Positions 9,298 to 18,203 of a stretch of 64,000 nucleotides of DNA are shown here, in pieces (positions within the stretch are counted from its first letter, which is position 1; each line of letters starts with the position of its first letter). Source of the DNA: Lentzea aerocolonigenes. GTDB taxonomy: Bacteria > Actinomycetota > Actinomycetes > Mycobacteriales > Pseudonocardiaceae. Under the pieces are notes generated by a model. It was not told the origin of the DNA. It saw nothing but the letters and a program-made list of their open reading frames with translations, and searched no databases. The stretch spans positions 1 through 64,000 of the forward strand of contig NZ_JYJG01000076.1 of assembly GCF_000955955.1 (NCBI RefSeq), given 5' to 3'. The position numbers and the translations under genes were made by a program.

Positions 9298-11970
9298 GTG
9301 GACGGCGTTCGGTTCGGGGTGCTTGGGCCGCTGCTCGTCACGCACGGGCAGCGGGACGTGCGCATCTCCGCAGGTCAGCCGCGCCAGGTCCTGGTTCTCC
9401 TGCTCCTGCACGCCGGCCAGACCGTCAGCGTCGACCACCTCATGTCGATCTTGTGGGACGGTGATCCGCCTGCCAGCGCGCGCAAGGCCGTGCAGGTGCA
9501 CGTGTCGCAGCTCAGGCGGGCTCTCAAGGACCTGCCCGGCGTCTCGCTGGAGTGGTCCCGGCAGGGCTACCGGCTCGACATCCCGGATCGATCGCTCGAC
9601 CTGCAGCTGTTCCGCGAGGCCGAAGATCCGGACGAAGCGCTGAGTCACTGGCGCGGCCCGGCGCTGGCCGAGCTGACGACGAACACGCAGCTCGCGAACC
9701 AGTTGGAGGAAGAGCGCCTCGGGGCGATCGAGCGACGGGTCGACAAGGCGATCAAGGAAGGCCGTCACCACGAGGTCACCGGCGAGCTGACCGGGTACGT
9801 CACCGAACACCCGACCAGGGAACGGCTGCGGGGCGCCCTCATGGTCGCGTTGCACCGCAGCGGACGGCAGGCGGACGCGCTGCGGGTGTACGACGAGGGC
9901 AGGCGGCACCTGGCCGACGAGCTCGGGCTCGATCCCGGGCAGGAGCTCAAGGACCTGCACGCGGCGATCCTGCAGGGCGACATCCCGGCCGTGCCGCGTG
10001 AGCTGCCCAAGGCGCCGGAGCCGTTCGTCGGGCGCGGCGCCGAGATCTCGCTGATCACCGGGTCCGCGGAGACCGTGATCGCCGTGCACGGGCCTGGCGG
10101 GCAGGGCAAGAGCGCTCTCGCGACCGCGGCCGCGCACGCGATGGCCGAACGTTTCCCGGACGGTCAGCTGTACGTCGACCTGCACGGCGCCACGCCCGGC
10201 CGTTCACCGTTGTCGTCCGCCGAGGTGCTGCGCCGCTTCCTGCGCGCGCTCGGCACGCCACCGCTCGCCGTGCCCACCGACACGTCGGAAGCGGCCGCGT
10301 TGTACCGGTCGACGCTGGCCCGGCGCAAAGTGCTGATCCTGCTGGACAACGCGGTGGACGCGGCCCAGGTCGGCCCGTTGCTGCCAGGTGAGGCCGGGTC
10401 GACCGTGCTGATCACCAGCCGCCGGATGCTCGCGACGCTGGGCGCTCAGCACGTCCGGCTCGATCCGTTGGCCGAGGACGACGCGGTCAGGCTGCTCGGT
10501 TCCGACGGCGATGCGGCTCGGCAGGTCGCTCGGGCCTGCGACTACCTGCCGCTCGCGTTGACGATCGCGGCCGCGCGGCTGCGGTCACGGCCGGACTGGA
10601 CGACCGCGACGTTGGCGAAGCGGCTCGCGGACCAGCGCCACCGGCTGGACGAGCTGAACTTCGACGACCTCGGTGTGCGGACGAGCTTCCAGCTGAGCTT
10701 CGAAGGGTTGGACGAGCGGTCGACCAGGGCGTTCATCCTGTTGTGCTGCCTCAACGTGCCTTCGGTGAGCGAGTCGACCGCGCAGGCGTTGCTCGGGCAG
10801 GACGACGTGGATCGCGTGCTGGATCCGCTGGTGGACGCGAAGCTCGTGGAACCGTGCGGCCCGGAGCGGTATCGGGTGCACGACCTGCTGCGACTCTTCG
10901 GGGCCGAGCATCCCAACGCCGAGAAGCACGACGCGTTGACCCGTGCCTTGACGCACTACCGCGAGACTCTCACCGCCGCGTTGAAGAAGCTGCGGCCGCA
11001 CGCGTACGGCGCTCTGACGAACTCGGCCACGCAACAGGACCTCGACGAGCCGTTGCAGTGGCTGACGGACGAGGCCGAGAACCTGCTGGCGGCAGCGCGT
11101 TCCACCATGACCGAACCGGCGCTGGCCGACCACGCCCTGGCCATCGCGCACATGCTGTACCCGCATCTGTTCAAACAGGACAGAGTCGCCGACCTGATCG
11201 AGCTCGGCCAGATCGCTCTGCGGGCGGCGCGGACGATCGGCACCTCGGCCGCGTTGCAGACCGCGCTGCTCGTGCAGTCGGCGGCGAACCGCAGGATCGG
11301 CTCGTTCGAGACCGCTCGCGCCCAGCTGGAGGAAGTGCTGGAGGCGCGGGCCGACGACCCGTTCGGGCAGGGCCGTGCGCTCGCGGGAATCGGCACGATC
11401 CAACGTGAGCTGGGGCAGCTGGACGAGGCTTTGGACACTCTCGCTGTCGCGATCAAGCTCATCGAGGAGCACGGGCCTGCTGGCGCGCAACGGGTTCCGC
11501 TCTCGGCGCTGGCCCAGGTGCACCAGGTCGCCGGCCGGTACGAGCAGGCCCTGGACGCGGCCACCGAGAGCCTGGGATTCGCTCGTCAGGACGAGGACGC
11601 GGCGGGCACGGCCTACGCGTTGGCTTCTCAGGGTCAGGCTTTGTTCAAGCTCGGCCGGTTGGACGAGGCTCTGACCGCGCTGGACGAGTGCATCGAGCTC
11701 TGCCGGGCGACCGGTGAGCACAACGACGAGTGGCAGGCTCTGCTGTGCCGCGCGGAAGTGTTGCTGGCGAGCGGAAAACCGGAACAGGCCACAAAGGACG
11801 CCGAGCGCTGCCTCGAGATCACCAGTGCGCGCGGCGACCGGTACGGCGAGGGTGTCGCCCGGCGCACGCTCGTCAAGGCAGGGCTGGAAAAGCACGCGGA
11901 CCGGGCGGCCGAACTGCTCGGCACACCCGGTCTGCGCAGAGACAACCTGCTGGACAGCGTGATCAGTTAG
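9298..11970 (+). CDS. AfsR/SARP-type regulator: winged helix, BTAD, NB-ARC ATPase, TPR
   Basis: Large transcriptional regulator of 890 residues read from a GTG. Order of domains: OmpR-like winged-helix DNA-binding domain (about 1-95), bacterial transcriptional activation domain (about 100-230, ending LGLDPGQELKDLHAAIL), NB-ARC ATPase (P-loop GPGGQGKS at 265-272; later LLDNAVDAAQV and LITSRR), then helical and TPR-like repeats to the C terminus (600-885). This is the AfsR architecture, which activates secondary-metabolism or physiological genes in actinomycetes after NTP and often phosphorylation input. It diverges from the molybdenum hydroxylase genes, its most likely local target. No biosynthetic cluster adjoins it, so it may act elsewhere. 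Confidence 0.92.
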   Translation: MDGVRFGVLGPLLVTHGQRDVRISAGQPRQVLVLLLLHAGQTVSVDHLMSILWDGDPPASARKAVQVHVSQLRRALKDLPGVSLEWSRQGYRLDIPDRSLDLQLFREAEDPDEALSHWRGPALAELTTNTQLANQLEEERLGAIERRVDKAIKEGRHHEVTGELTGYVTEHPTRERLRGALMVALHRSGRQADALRVYDEGRRHLADELGLDPGQELKDLHAAILQGDIPAVPRELPKAPEPFVGRGAEISLITGSAETVIAVHGPGGQGKSALATAAAHAMAERFPDGQLYVDLHGATPGRSPLSSAEVLRRFLRALGTPPLAVPTDTSEAAALYRSTLARRKVLILLDNAVDAAQVGPLLPGEAGSTVLITSRRMLATLGAQHVRLDPLAEDDAVRLLGSDGDAARQVARACDYLPLALTIAAARLRSRPDWTTATLAKRLADQRHRLDELNFDDLGVRTSFQLSFEGLDERSTRAFILLCCLNVPSVSESTAQALLGQDDVDRVLDPLVDAKLVEPCGPERYRVHDLLRLFGAEHPNAEKHDALTRALTHYRETLTAALKKLRPHAYGALTNSATQQDLDEPLQWLTDEAENLLAAARSTMTEPALADHALAIAHMLYPHLFKQDRVADLIELGQIALRAARTIGTSAALQTALLVQSAANRRIGSFETARAQLEEVLEARADDPFGQGRALAGIGTIQRELGQLDEALDTLAVAIKLIEEHGPAGAQRVPLSALAQVHQVAGRYEQALDAATESLGFARQDEDAAGTAYALASQGQALFKLGRLDEALTALDECIELCRATGEHNDEWQALLCRAEVLLASGKPEQATKDAERCLEITSARGDRYGEGVARRTLVKAGLEKHADRAAELLGTPGLRRDNLLDSVIS

Positions 11971-11979
11971 AAACCAGCG

Positions 11980-12411
11980 TCAGCAGCGGGTGCTCGTGCG
12001 GGCCATCGGCTCGTTGGAACCCCACTGGATGTTGCCGACCGCGTGCGTGCAGTCGGAGAGCGTGTTCGCGCCCGACGACCAGTTGTCGGCCTTGTTGCTG
12101 GTGCAGTTCAGGTCGACGAGGTCGTCGTTGCCCGGCTTCTCCTTGGCCACGGAGGTGCAGACGTACCAGCTGTTGTGCGAGCTGCGGAAGCCCTCCCACA
12201 CGTAGGTGTAGGCCCAGTTCTTGCCACAGCCCTTGAACTGCTTGACGGAGCCGATGTTGGTGCCACCGCTCGTGATGTACGCGGTGGAACCGATCTGCGT
12301 CACCGGGCCGCAACCGGGCGCCGACTCGGCGTGCGCGGTCGCGGAGATCCCGAGCATCGCGCCACCGACGACGACTGCCGCACCGAGCGTGCTGGCGATC
12401 TTGCTGAACAT
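11980..12411 (-). CDS. Small secreted cysteine-containing protein, unknown function
   Basis: A 143-residue protein with a clear signal peptide (MFSKIASTL, hydrophobic core, cleavage after AHA near residue 28) and a mature part of about 115 residues rich in Ser, Asn and Gly with about seven cysteines, probably disulfide-bonded. A GGGAGAAGC ribosome site precedes the ATG. No family was recognised with certainty; composition and size resemble the next secreted protein, which looks DUF2690-like. The two lie in the same direction and may be a secreted pair. Its stop is nine bases from that of the converging AfsR-like gene. Confidence 0.75.
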   Translation of the reverse strand: MFSKIASTLGAAVVVGGAMLGISATAHAESAPGCGPVTQIGSTAYITSGGTNIGSVKQFKGCGKNWAYTYVWEGFRSSHNSWYVCTSVAKEKPGNDDLVDLNCTSNKADNWSSGANTLSDCTHAVGNIQWGSNEPMARTSTRC

Positions 12412-12487
12412 GCTTCTCCCTCAATGGTTTCTTGCGAAGGTTCTGGGGTTCTTCAGTCGGTGATGTAGCCAGTCACGGCGCGCCCCC

Positions 12488-12907
12488 TCAGCAGTCGCTG
12501 GACGCGAGTCGTTCGGTCTGGTGGCTGCCGTCCTTGGCGACGTACAGCACCTCTCCACGGGCACAACCGGGCGCGTAGACCATGTTTCCCCAGTGGTTAC
12601 CCGGCGTTCCCGGCGCGATGAAGCCGACTCGGTCGCTGCTCGACCAGACGGTGATGCGCAGCCCGGAGTCGCCGCCGGGGTAGTTCGTGATCCGCACCCA
12701 GTTCGTCTTGCAGGTCGGCGACCAGCGCAGCTCCGCCGTACCCGACGGGTACATGGGCGAGCTGTCCGCGACCGTGGAGCCGCTGCTGCACCCGGTGGCG
12801 ACCGGGTCCTTGTCGTTGCAGGAGCGCCCGCTGCAGGACGCCGCCTGCGCGTCCGGCGCGACGAGGAGCGTCAGCGCGGCCGCCGCGATCAGGGCTGTCG
12901 ACTTCAT
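12488..12907 (-). CDS. Small secreted DUF2690-like protein
   Basis: A 139-residue exported protein. Residues 1-22 (MKSTALIAAAALTLL, then APDAQA) form a signal peptide. The mature protein starts ASCSGRSCNDKDPVATGC, the Cys/Lys-Asp-Pro pattern seen in the DUF2690 family of actinobacterial secreted proteins, followed by a beta-rich segment with LRWSPTCKTNWVRI. Function is unknown for the family. It lies 76 bp upstream of the other small secreted gene in the same direction. Confidence 0.75.
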   Translation of the reverse strand: MKSTALIAAAALTLLVAPDAQAASCSGRSCNDKDPVATGCSSGSTVADSSPMYPSGTAELRWSPTCKTNWVRITNYPGGDSGLRITVWSSSDRVGFIAPGTPGNHWGNMVYAPGCARGEVLYVAKDGSHQTERLASSDC

Positions 12908-12965
12908 GGCGCTGACCTTGCTCAGCCGCGCTCACAGGGACCTGACAGGTGCACCCGTCCAGGTG

Positions 12966-13187
12966 TCAGCGAGGTGTCAGAACCGCAGCACAGGCTACGT
13001 TCGTCCCCGTGCAGAACCCGTTGGAGGCGAGGAACGACTTCCCGAGGCTGGGCCTGCCAGGGCGCTCGAAGACCGCCACCCGCAGGGCGACGGCCTCGTA
13101 CGTCTCCGCGGAGGCCTCGCCGTCGGCGATGGCCTGGCGCTGCTGCGGCATCGTGTCGAGGACGGCGGCCAACGACTCGGGAGTCAT
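12966..13187 (-). CDS. Possible small hypothetical protein (73 aa)
   Basis: An open frame of 73 codons in an otherwise gene-free 404-bp interval. Its first 45 codons have the very high G/C third-position bias of real genes here, and the peptide (MTPESLAAVLDTMPQQRQAI...) looks like an ordinary soluble alpha-helical N terminus. The last 20 residues look less protein-like, so the frame may be the start of a decayed gene. No ribosome site is visible. The region 13188-13311 upstream contains an octamer palindrome TTCGCGAA and the start of the divergent DUF2306 gene. Function unknown. Confidence 0.35.
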   Translation of the reverse strand: MTPESLAAVLDTMPQQRQAIADGEASAETYEAVALRVAVFERPGRPSLGKSFLASNGFCTGTNVACAAVLTPR

Positions 13188-13311
13188 CGCGTCAGTTTGG
13201 AGCCGGTCGAGCGTTCGCGAAGCGACCGATCAGTGGACAGATCATGGTCAGGCCGCCGGGACGTCAGCGAGCGGTGCGTGATCGGTCAGCGGCGTTGGCG
13301 ATCGTGGCGTC

Positions 13312-13977
13312 ATGACGTGGTTGCGCAAGCCTTGGGTGGGTCCGTTGGCCTTCGTGGTGGTGGCGTTCGTGGCTTTCTCGCTGCCGCCCTATCTGACCGG
13401 TGACCGTGCAGCGGCGCGTGTGCAGTCGGACTGGGGACCGCACTATCCCCTGCTGGTGGTGCACGTCGTCTGCGCGTCGATCGCCATCATCACGTGCGTC
13501 GTCCAGATCTGGCCGTGGTTCCGCACTCGCTTCCCCGCGTGGCACCGCCGCATCGGCCGCGTCTACGTGATCGCCGGTGTGCTCCCGGCCGGACTGGCCG
13601 GCCTGGTCATCGGCTGGATGACGCCGTTCGGTCCGGTCGCGATGGTGAGCAACGTGCTGATGGCGTCGCTGTGGCTGCTTTTCACCGTGCTGGCGTGGCG
13701 CGCGGCGCTGAAGCGGCAGTTCCGCGACCACCGCAAGTGGATGATCCGCAGCTTCGCCCTGACCGTCTCGATCATCAGCAACCGGATCTGGGGCGCGGTC
13801 GCGTTCGTCCTGCTGGCCGACAGCGTGCCTGAGGCGCAGCTGCCGTACCTGATCGCCGGGATCTCGACCTGGGCCGGGTGGACGATCCCGCTGCTGATCT
13901 CGCAGTGGTGGCTGGAGCGCAAGCCGCGCCGCAAGGCACGCCCCCAGGTCGAACAGCGTGAAACCGTTCCCGCGTGA
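13312..13977 (+). CDS. DUF2306 family membrane protein
   Basis: A 221-residue integral membrane protein with about six hydrophobic helices, beginning with the segment PLAFVVVAFVAFSLPPYL. The central HRRIGRVYVIAG and the later FRDHRKWMIRSFALT segments match the conserved core of DUF2306 proteins, whose histidines hint at heme or metal binding, although no function is established. Start ATG at 13312; it ends with a basic tail (ERKPRRKARP). The exported cyclophilin gene follows 27 bases later in the same direction, so a two-gene transcript is possible. Confidence 0.8.
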   Translation: MTWLRKPWVGPLAFVVVAFVAFSLPPYLTGDRAAARVQSDWGPHYPLLVVHVVCASIAIITCVVQIWPWFRTRFPAWHRRIGRVYVIAGVLPAGLAGLVIGWMTPFGPVAMVSNVLMASLWLLFTVLAWRAALKRQFRDHRKWMIRSFALTVSIISNRIWGAVAFVLLADSVPEAQLPYLIAGISTWAGWTIPLLISQWWLERKPRRKARPQVEQRETVPA

Positions 13978-14004
13978 CGGGCTTGACGACTACGGTCGGC
14001 GGTC

Positions 14005-14640
14005 ATGAGGCTACTGCTCGCTGTGCTGATGATGGTCGTGCTGGCACCCGCCACCGCCCATGCCGGACCTCCGACCGCGAAGTGCGAGTTCACCCCGACT
14101 CCGGAGAACCCGGCCGCCCGCCCGGTTCAGCCGCCACCGTCGACCGTCCCGGCCAAGGGGACCGTGAAGGTCACCATCGTGACCAACTACGGCGTGGTGG
14201 TCGCGAAGCTGGACCGCGCCAACGCGCCGTGCGGGGTGGAGAACTTCGCGCACCTGGCCCGCAGCTGGTTCTACACGATGAGCCAGTGCTGGCGGCTGAC
14301 GAACACCACGCGGCTCGGGGTGCTGCAGTGCGGTGACATCTACCGCGCCGAGGAAGGCGGGCCGGGCTACAAGTTCGCCGACGAGGTGACCGGCAAGGAA
14401 ACCTACGAGCGCGGCACCATCGCGTACGGCAACCAGGGTCCCGGCACGAACGGCAGCGAGTTCTTCATCGTGCACTCGTTCGCCAACATCAAGCCCGTGT
14501 ACACCGTGATCGGCCACGTCACGCACGGCATGGACACGCTGGACCGCATCGTGCAGGCCGGGATCGTGCCGCGGCGGGACGGAACCCTCGACGGCGCGCC
14601 GAAGAAGCCGGTCAGGATCCTGCACGTTCTCGCAGGGTAG
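14005..14640 (+). CDS. Secreted cyclophilin-type peptidyl-prolyl isomerase
   Basis: A 211-residue exported cyclophilin. Residues 1-20 (MRLLLAVLMMVVLAPATAHA) are a signal peptide. A proline-rich spacer follows, then the cyclophilin fold from about residue 52 (KVTIVTNYGVVVAKLDRANAP). The core segments VENFAHLARSWFYT, LQCGDIY and GTNGSEFFIVH correspond to the FxxxxxxxxFxxxQxGD and SQFFI signatures of the family. Proline isomerisation of exported proteins outside the membrane is the likely role. Its last 29 bases overlap the end of the converging winged-helix/TPR gene. Confidence 0.88.
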   Translation: MRLLLAVLMMVVLAPATAHAGPPTAKCEFTPTPENPAARPVQPPPSTVPAKGTVKVTIVTNYGVVVAKLDRANAPCGVENFAHLARSWFYTMSQCWRLTNTTRLGVLQCGDIYRAEEGGPGYKFADEVTGKETYERGTIAYGNQGPGTNGSEFFIVHSFANIKPVYTVIGHVTHGMDTLDRIVQAGIVPRRDGTLDGAPKKPVRILHVLAG

Positions 14641-15559
14641 CCAGGACCTTCGACACCATCCCGAACGGCAGCATGCCCAGGCCGTGCAGCAGTTCGGGGC
14701 CGCGCTCGCCGGCCAGGACCCGCCGGAAGACGTGCACCACCTGTACCGCACCGGGGTTCTGCTCCAGGCCGGCGAGCTCGGCAGCCAGTTGCGCGGCGTA
14801 CTGCACGTCGCCCTCCGCCTGCAGCACCACGGCGGTCATCAGCGGCGACCAGTCCCGCATGGTCTCCTGCGCCCGCTCCATCGCGCGCGTGATCAGCTGG
14901 CTCAGGTCGTCCGGAACGCGTTGCGGCAGACGTTCGAGCAGATCCCACAACCGCACGCCCTCGACCTCCTCGGCCAACGCACAGATGTCGTCGTTCAGCG
15001 ACATGCGTTCCGGCAGGCCGAACGCGAAGGCGAACATCGCGAGCATCTCGATCTCGCCGCCCAGAGTCGGGGCGTCGGCCCGCACCGCGATGGCCGCCGA
15101 CGCGAAGTAGTGCGCGAGCACCCGCGGGGATCCGGTGTCCACGCGGCCGAGCAGCACCGCGTAGTCGTGGTGCTGCTTGCTGATCTCGTGCGGATCGCCT
15201 GCCGCGTAAGCGAGTCCGAGCGCCTCGCCCTTGAAGGCGAGCGCACGGTCGTGCCGCCCCTGCTGATCCTCGATGGCGGCCAGCTGGTCGGCCACGTGGA
15301 ACCGGCTGTCCACCAGGTCGGCCATCGCCCGTCCGGCCTCCACCGCGCCGGGGTGCAGGCTCAGCCGCCCGTCCTGGATCTCGATCAAACCGTGCTCGGA
15401 CAGCACCGCGAGCTCGTCGTCGGCGTCACCGACCACGTAGTCGCAGAGATCGTCTTCCCTGATGCAGCACAGCGTGAGGAACAGCCGCCTCGCCGGTTCC
15501 GGTAGCGACCGCACGGCGTCAGCGGGGTCCTCATCACGTAAGAAGGGCTCCACAGGCAT
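14612..15559 (-). CDS. Orphan winged-helix/TPR-like protein, unknown function
   Basis: A 315-residue soluble protein. The first 100 residues (LPEPARRLFLTLCC..., LSEHGLIEIQDGRLSLHP) resemble the winged-helix segment that follows the NTPase in NB-ARC/STAND regulators. The rest is helical with TPR-like pairs (RFHVADQLAAIEDQQGRHDRALAFKGEALGLA). It thus looks like the C-terminal half of a STAND protein without the ATPase or a DNA-binding domain. It is divergent from the LuxC/LuxE-like operon across 383 bp, so a regulatory link to that operon is possible but unproven. It ends inside the cyclophilin gene (29-bp convergent overlap). Confidence 0.7.
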   Translation of the reverse strand: MPVEPFLRDEDPADAVRSLPEPARRLFLTLCCIREDDLCDYVVGDADDELAVLSEHGLIEIQDGRLSLHPGAVEAGRAMADLVDSRFHVADQLAAIEDQQGRHDRALAFKGEALGLAYAAGDPHEISKQHHDYAVLLGRVDTGSPRVLAHYFASAAIAVRADAPTLGGEIEMLAMFAFAFGLPERMSLNDDICALAEEVEGVRLWDLLERLPQRVPDDLSQLITRAMERAQETMRDWSPLMTAVVLQAEGDVQYAAQLAAELAGLEQNPGAVQVVHVFRRVLAGERGPELLHGLGMLPFGMVSKVLATLRERAGS

Positions 15560-15942
15560 CAGCTTCGCATCACAGTCAACCTGTCAACTCGTTGTGTTGG
15601 CACGGAAATAGCGCTGAGAGAAGCAGGTGTGTTGACATGTGACAGAAAGGAACAGACTCTCGAAAAAAGCCGGGAAAGCGATGCTGCTCACAGCGGTGAT
15701 CAAGCCTTCAACCAGTAGAAACTCACCCGTAAGGCCTAACGGAAGCATTTAGAATTAAGGGCGATTTGAGGGTTGATGTGATCCCTCTCGCCCTCGGGAA
15801 TCAATTCCGCTGCTCACGCGCTCACCTCACCTGAACGGCGGTTGTACCAGCCAGTAGCCTGGAATTAGGTCAACCCCTCGCATTCACCAGAAGCCGTCCG
15901 CGGCTTATTTCGTGTGCGCCCGAAACAGAAGGAGGCAGTGCA
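15560..15942. promoter_or_regulatory. Long divergent regulatory region before the LuxC/LuxE-like operon
   Basis: This gene-free 383-bp stretch is noticeably more A+T-rich than its surroundings. It contains GTCAAC twice as a direct repeat (15576-15581, 15584-15589), its inverse GTTGAC at 15631-15636 within a TTGACA hexamer, and another GTCAAC at 15869-15874. A possible hairpin GAGGG/CCCTC lies near 15767-15786. A strong ribosome site (AAGGAGG) near 15930 serves the GNAT-like gene. The repeated hexamer is a candidate regulator site. Confidence 0.45.
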
Positions 15943-17070
15943 GTGGCACCCGCGTTCGAGCCGGCTCGACTCGACGACATCGACGACCTGCTCAGGCTGT
16001 ACCGGCGGGCGCACGGCGCGAACTACCCCATCGCGATGGGCACCGACCCGGAGGTGATGGCGGCCGAGATCGAGGCCAGGGGCACCACGTGGCTGGTGTG
16101 GCGCGACGAGAACCGCGTCGTCGCCTCGATCACCGGGCACATCGAGCACGAGGACCGCCTGGGCAAGATCGCCGGGCTGGTCGTCGACCCGGCCGCACAG
16201 GGTGGCGGCATCGCGCACCACGCGGTCGGCCAGATCACCGGCCGCATGCTCGCGACCGGTGACGTCGACTCCGTCTACGGCACGGCTCGCACCATCCACA
16301 TCGCGCCGCAAAGAGTGTGCCTGCGCAACGGATTCCACGCGCTCGGGCTCGTGCCGAACCTCTTCAAGCACGCCAAGCGGGAGACCATGGCGTTGCTGGC
16401 CAAGCACCGTGACGGCGTGCTCGAGCAACGCGCCGAGGTGCACAAAGTGCCGAAGCAGCTGGAAAAGCTCGTCACCGCAACGCACCGCACGATCGGCCTG
16501 CCGCACCTGCCGGAGTTCGTCGAGGGCGCGGACCTCCCCGAGGCCGAACCGTCGCGACTCGAGATCGTCGAGGCACCGCAGTTCGTGCAGCGGCACTTCG
16601 AGCACACCATCAACGACCCCGCACGCCGGTTCTACCCGCTGCACAAGCCGAACGTGCTGCTGGCCGACGAGCAGGGCGAGTACCAGATCTACGGCCACCT
16701 CAACCGCCACGACGGCTACTGCACGATCTTCGGTGCCACGCCCAACCCGCAGACGATCATCCCGCACCTCGCCGGCGTGATCGACACCCTCACCGGCATG
16801 GGCGCGCCGCACGTCGAGACGCTGGTGCCGCTGCACGAGTTCGACGAGCTGAGTGCGTTGCTGGCGTTCGGTTTCCTGCCGGTCGCGCTCTACCCGGCGA
16901 TGCGCAGGGACGGCGACCGCTACCACGACTACGTGGTCATGGTGCACACGCCGCAACCGCCCGACTTCCGCGGGCTCACGATCGACGAGGCGTTCCGGCC
17001 CTTCACCGAGCAGTACATCGAGCTGTGGACGCAGAAGTTCCTCAACACCAACGGAGTGTTTCGCGCATGA
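15943..17070 (+). CDS. GNAT-fold acyltransferase-like protein, two-lobed
   Basis: A 375-residue protein read from GTG with an AAGGAGG ribosome site. The N-terminal half is a GNAT domain: GKIAGLVVDPAAQGGGIAHH matches the acyl-CoA pyrophosphate-binding motif (V-x-x-x-x-Q/R-x-x-G) around residues 75-94, and CLRNGFHALGLV resembles the end of the fold. The C-terminal half (about 220-345) has a second GNAT-like pattern, including LLAFGFLPVALYPAMR and DYVVMVH, suggesting a tandem or pseudo-duplicated GNAT. It may transfer an acyl group or serve as a docking acceptor in the pathway below. Its stop overlaps the next start (ATGA), so it is the first gene of the operon. The substrate is unknown. Confidence 0.75.
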   Translation: MAPAFEPARLDDIDDLLRLYRRAHGANYPIAMGTDPEVMAAEIEARGTTWLVWRDENRVVASITGHIEHEDRLGKIAGLVVDPAAQGGGIAHHAVGQITGRMLATGDVDSVYGTARTIHIAPQRVCLRNGFHALGLVPNLFKHAKRETMALLAKHRDGVLEQRAEVHKVPKQLEKLVTATHRTIGLPHLPEFVEGADLPEAEPSRLEIVEAPQFVQRHFEHTINDPARRFYPLHKPNVLLADEQGEYQIYGHLNRHDGYCTIFGATPNPQTIIPHLAGVIDTLTGMGAPHVETLVPLHEFDELSALLAFGFLPVALYPAMRRDGDRYHDYVVMVHTPQPPDFRGLTIDEAFRPFTEQYIELWTQKFLNTNGVFRA

Positions 17071-18203
17071 ACCCGCACCTCGGTCCGGCAACGGTGCCGG
17101 ACTCCTCTCTCGGTGCCGTCCAGCAGTTGTGCGACATCGCGGCGCCGTACGACCACAGCGACCAAGAACTGTTCCTGGAGGCCATGAACGAGTCGAACAG
17201 GTGGCACGCGTCGCGCAACGACTTCTTCCGCAGCCTGTGGAACGGCAAGCCACTCAAGGACATCACCGAACAGCCGTACGTGCACGCCAACTTCTTCAAA
17301 ATGCACGAGGTGCTGTCCGTGCCGCGCGACGAGGTCGTCGTGCACGCCACGTCGTCCGGCACGACCGGCCAGAAGTCGCAGATGTTCTGGGACGCCTGGA
17401 CGTTGCGGGCCGGGCAGCGGATGGTCGCGCGGATCTACGACCACAACGGGTTCATCGACGACACCGAGCCGGTGCACTACCTGATCAACCTCAACCAGCC
17501 GGCGCCGGACGTCAAGCTCGGCAGCTCGTTCACCGGGCAGTTCATGACCGACTTCGCGCCCGTGCGGTCGGTCGACTACGGCCTCGCGCACACCGGCACC
17601 GGCCACGAGTTCGACGCGTTCGGCAGCATCCGCGCGCTGCAGCAGTTCGCGGACAGCGGGCTGCCGGTGCGGATCTTCGGCTTCCCCGCGTTCCTCAGCT
17701 TCACCCTCGACCGCATGCGCGCCATGGGAGTCGAGCCGATCAGGCTCAACGAGCGCTCGCTGGTGTGGTTCGGCGGCGGCTGGAAGGGCAACGCCGACAA
17801 GCAGATCTCCAAGGCAGAGCTGCGCGCCAAGGTCACCGAGATGCTCGGCATCCCGGACGCACGGATCCGCGACAGCTACGGCTCGGTCGAGCACTCCGTG
17901 CCCTACGTCGAGTGCTCCCACCACAACCTGCACGTGCCGACCTGGTCACGTGCGATCGTCAGGGACGTCCGGACGCTGGAACCGTTGCCGTACGGCGAAT
18001 CCGGCTACATCCAGTTCGTCTCCCCGTACATCACCTCGGCACCCGCGCAGAGCGTGCTGATGGGTGACCTCGCCGCACTGCACGCACCTGAGGAGTGCGG
18101 TTGCGGCAACGAGACCCCGTGGTTCGAGATCCTCGGCCGCGCCGGCGTCTCCCGCAACCGATCTTGCGCCATCGCAGCCGCAGAACTCTTGAAGGGTAAT
18201 TGA
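17067..18203 (+). CDS. LuxE-type acyl-protein synthetase
   Basis: A 378-residue enzyme of the LuxE family, which activates a carboxylic acid with ATP and moves the acyl group onto a cysteine. The nucleotide-binding motif SSGTTGQKS is present (about residues 95-103). The segment DSYGSVEHSVPYVECSHHNLHVP fits the central adenylation region. The C terminus contains RNRSCAIAAAEL, with Cys367 twelve residues from the end, matching the position of the acyl-accepting cysteine of Vibrio LuxE. The start ATG at 17067 overlaps the preceding stop. In bioluminescent bacteria LuxE works with the reductase LuxC, and here the next gene encodes a LuxC domain. The acid is not identifiable from sequence and need not be a fatty acid. 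Confidence 0.85.
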   Translation: MNPHLGPATVPDSSLGAVQQLCDIAAPYDHSDQELFLEAMNESNRWHASRNDFFRSLWNGKPLKDITEQPYVHANFFKMHEVLSVPRDEVVVHATSSGTTGQKSQMFWDAWTLRAGQRMVARIYDHNGFIDDTEPVHYLINLNQPAPDVKLGSSFTGQFMTDFAPVRSVDYGLAHTGTGHEFDAFGSIRALQQFADSGLPVRIFGFPAFLSFTLDRMRAMGVEPIRLNERSLVWFGGGWKGNADKQISKAELRAKVTEMLGIPDARIRDSYGSVEHSVPYVECSHHNLHVPTWSRAIVRDVRTLEPLPYGESGYIQFVSPYITSAPAQSVLMGDLAALHAPEECGCGNETPWFEILGRAGVSRNRSCAIAAAELLKGN

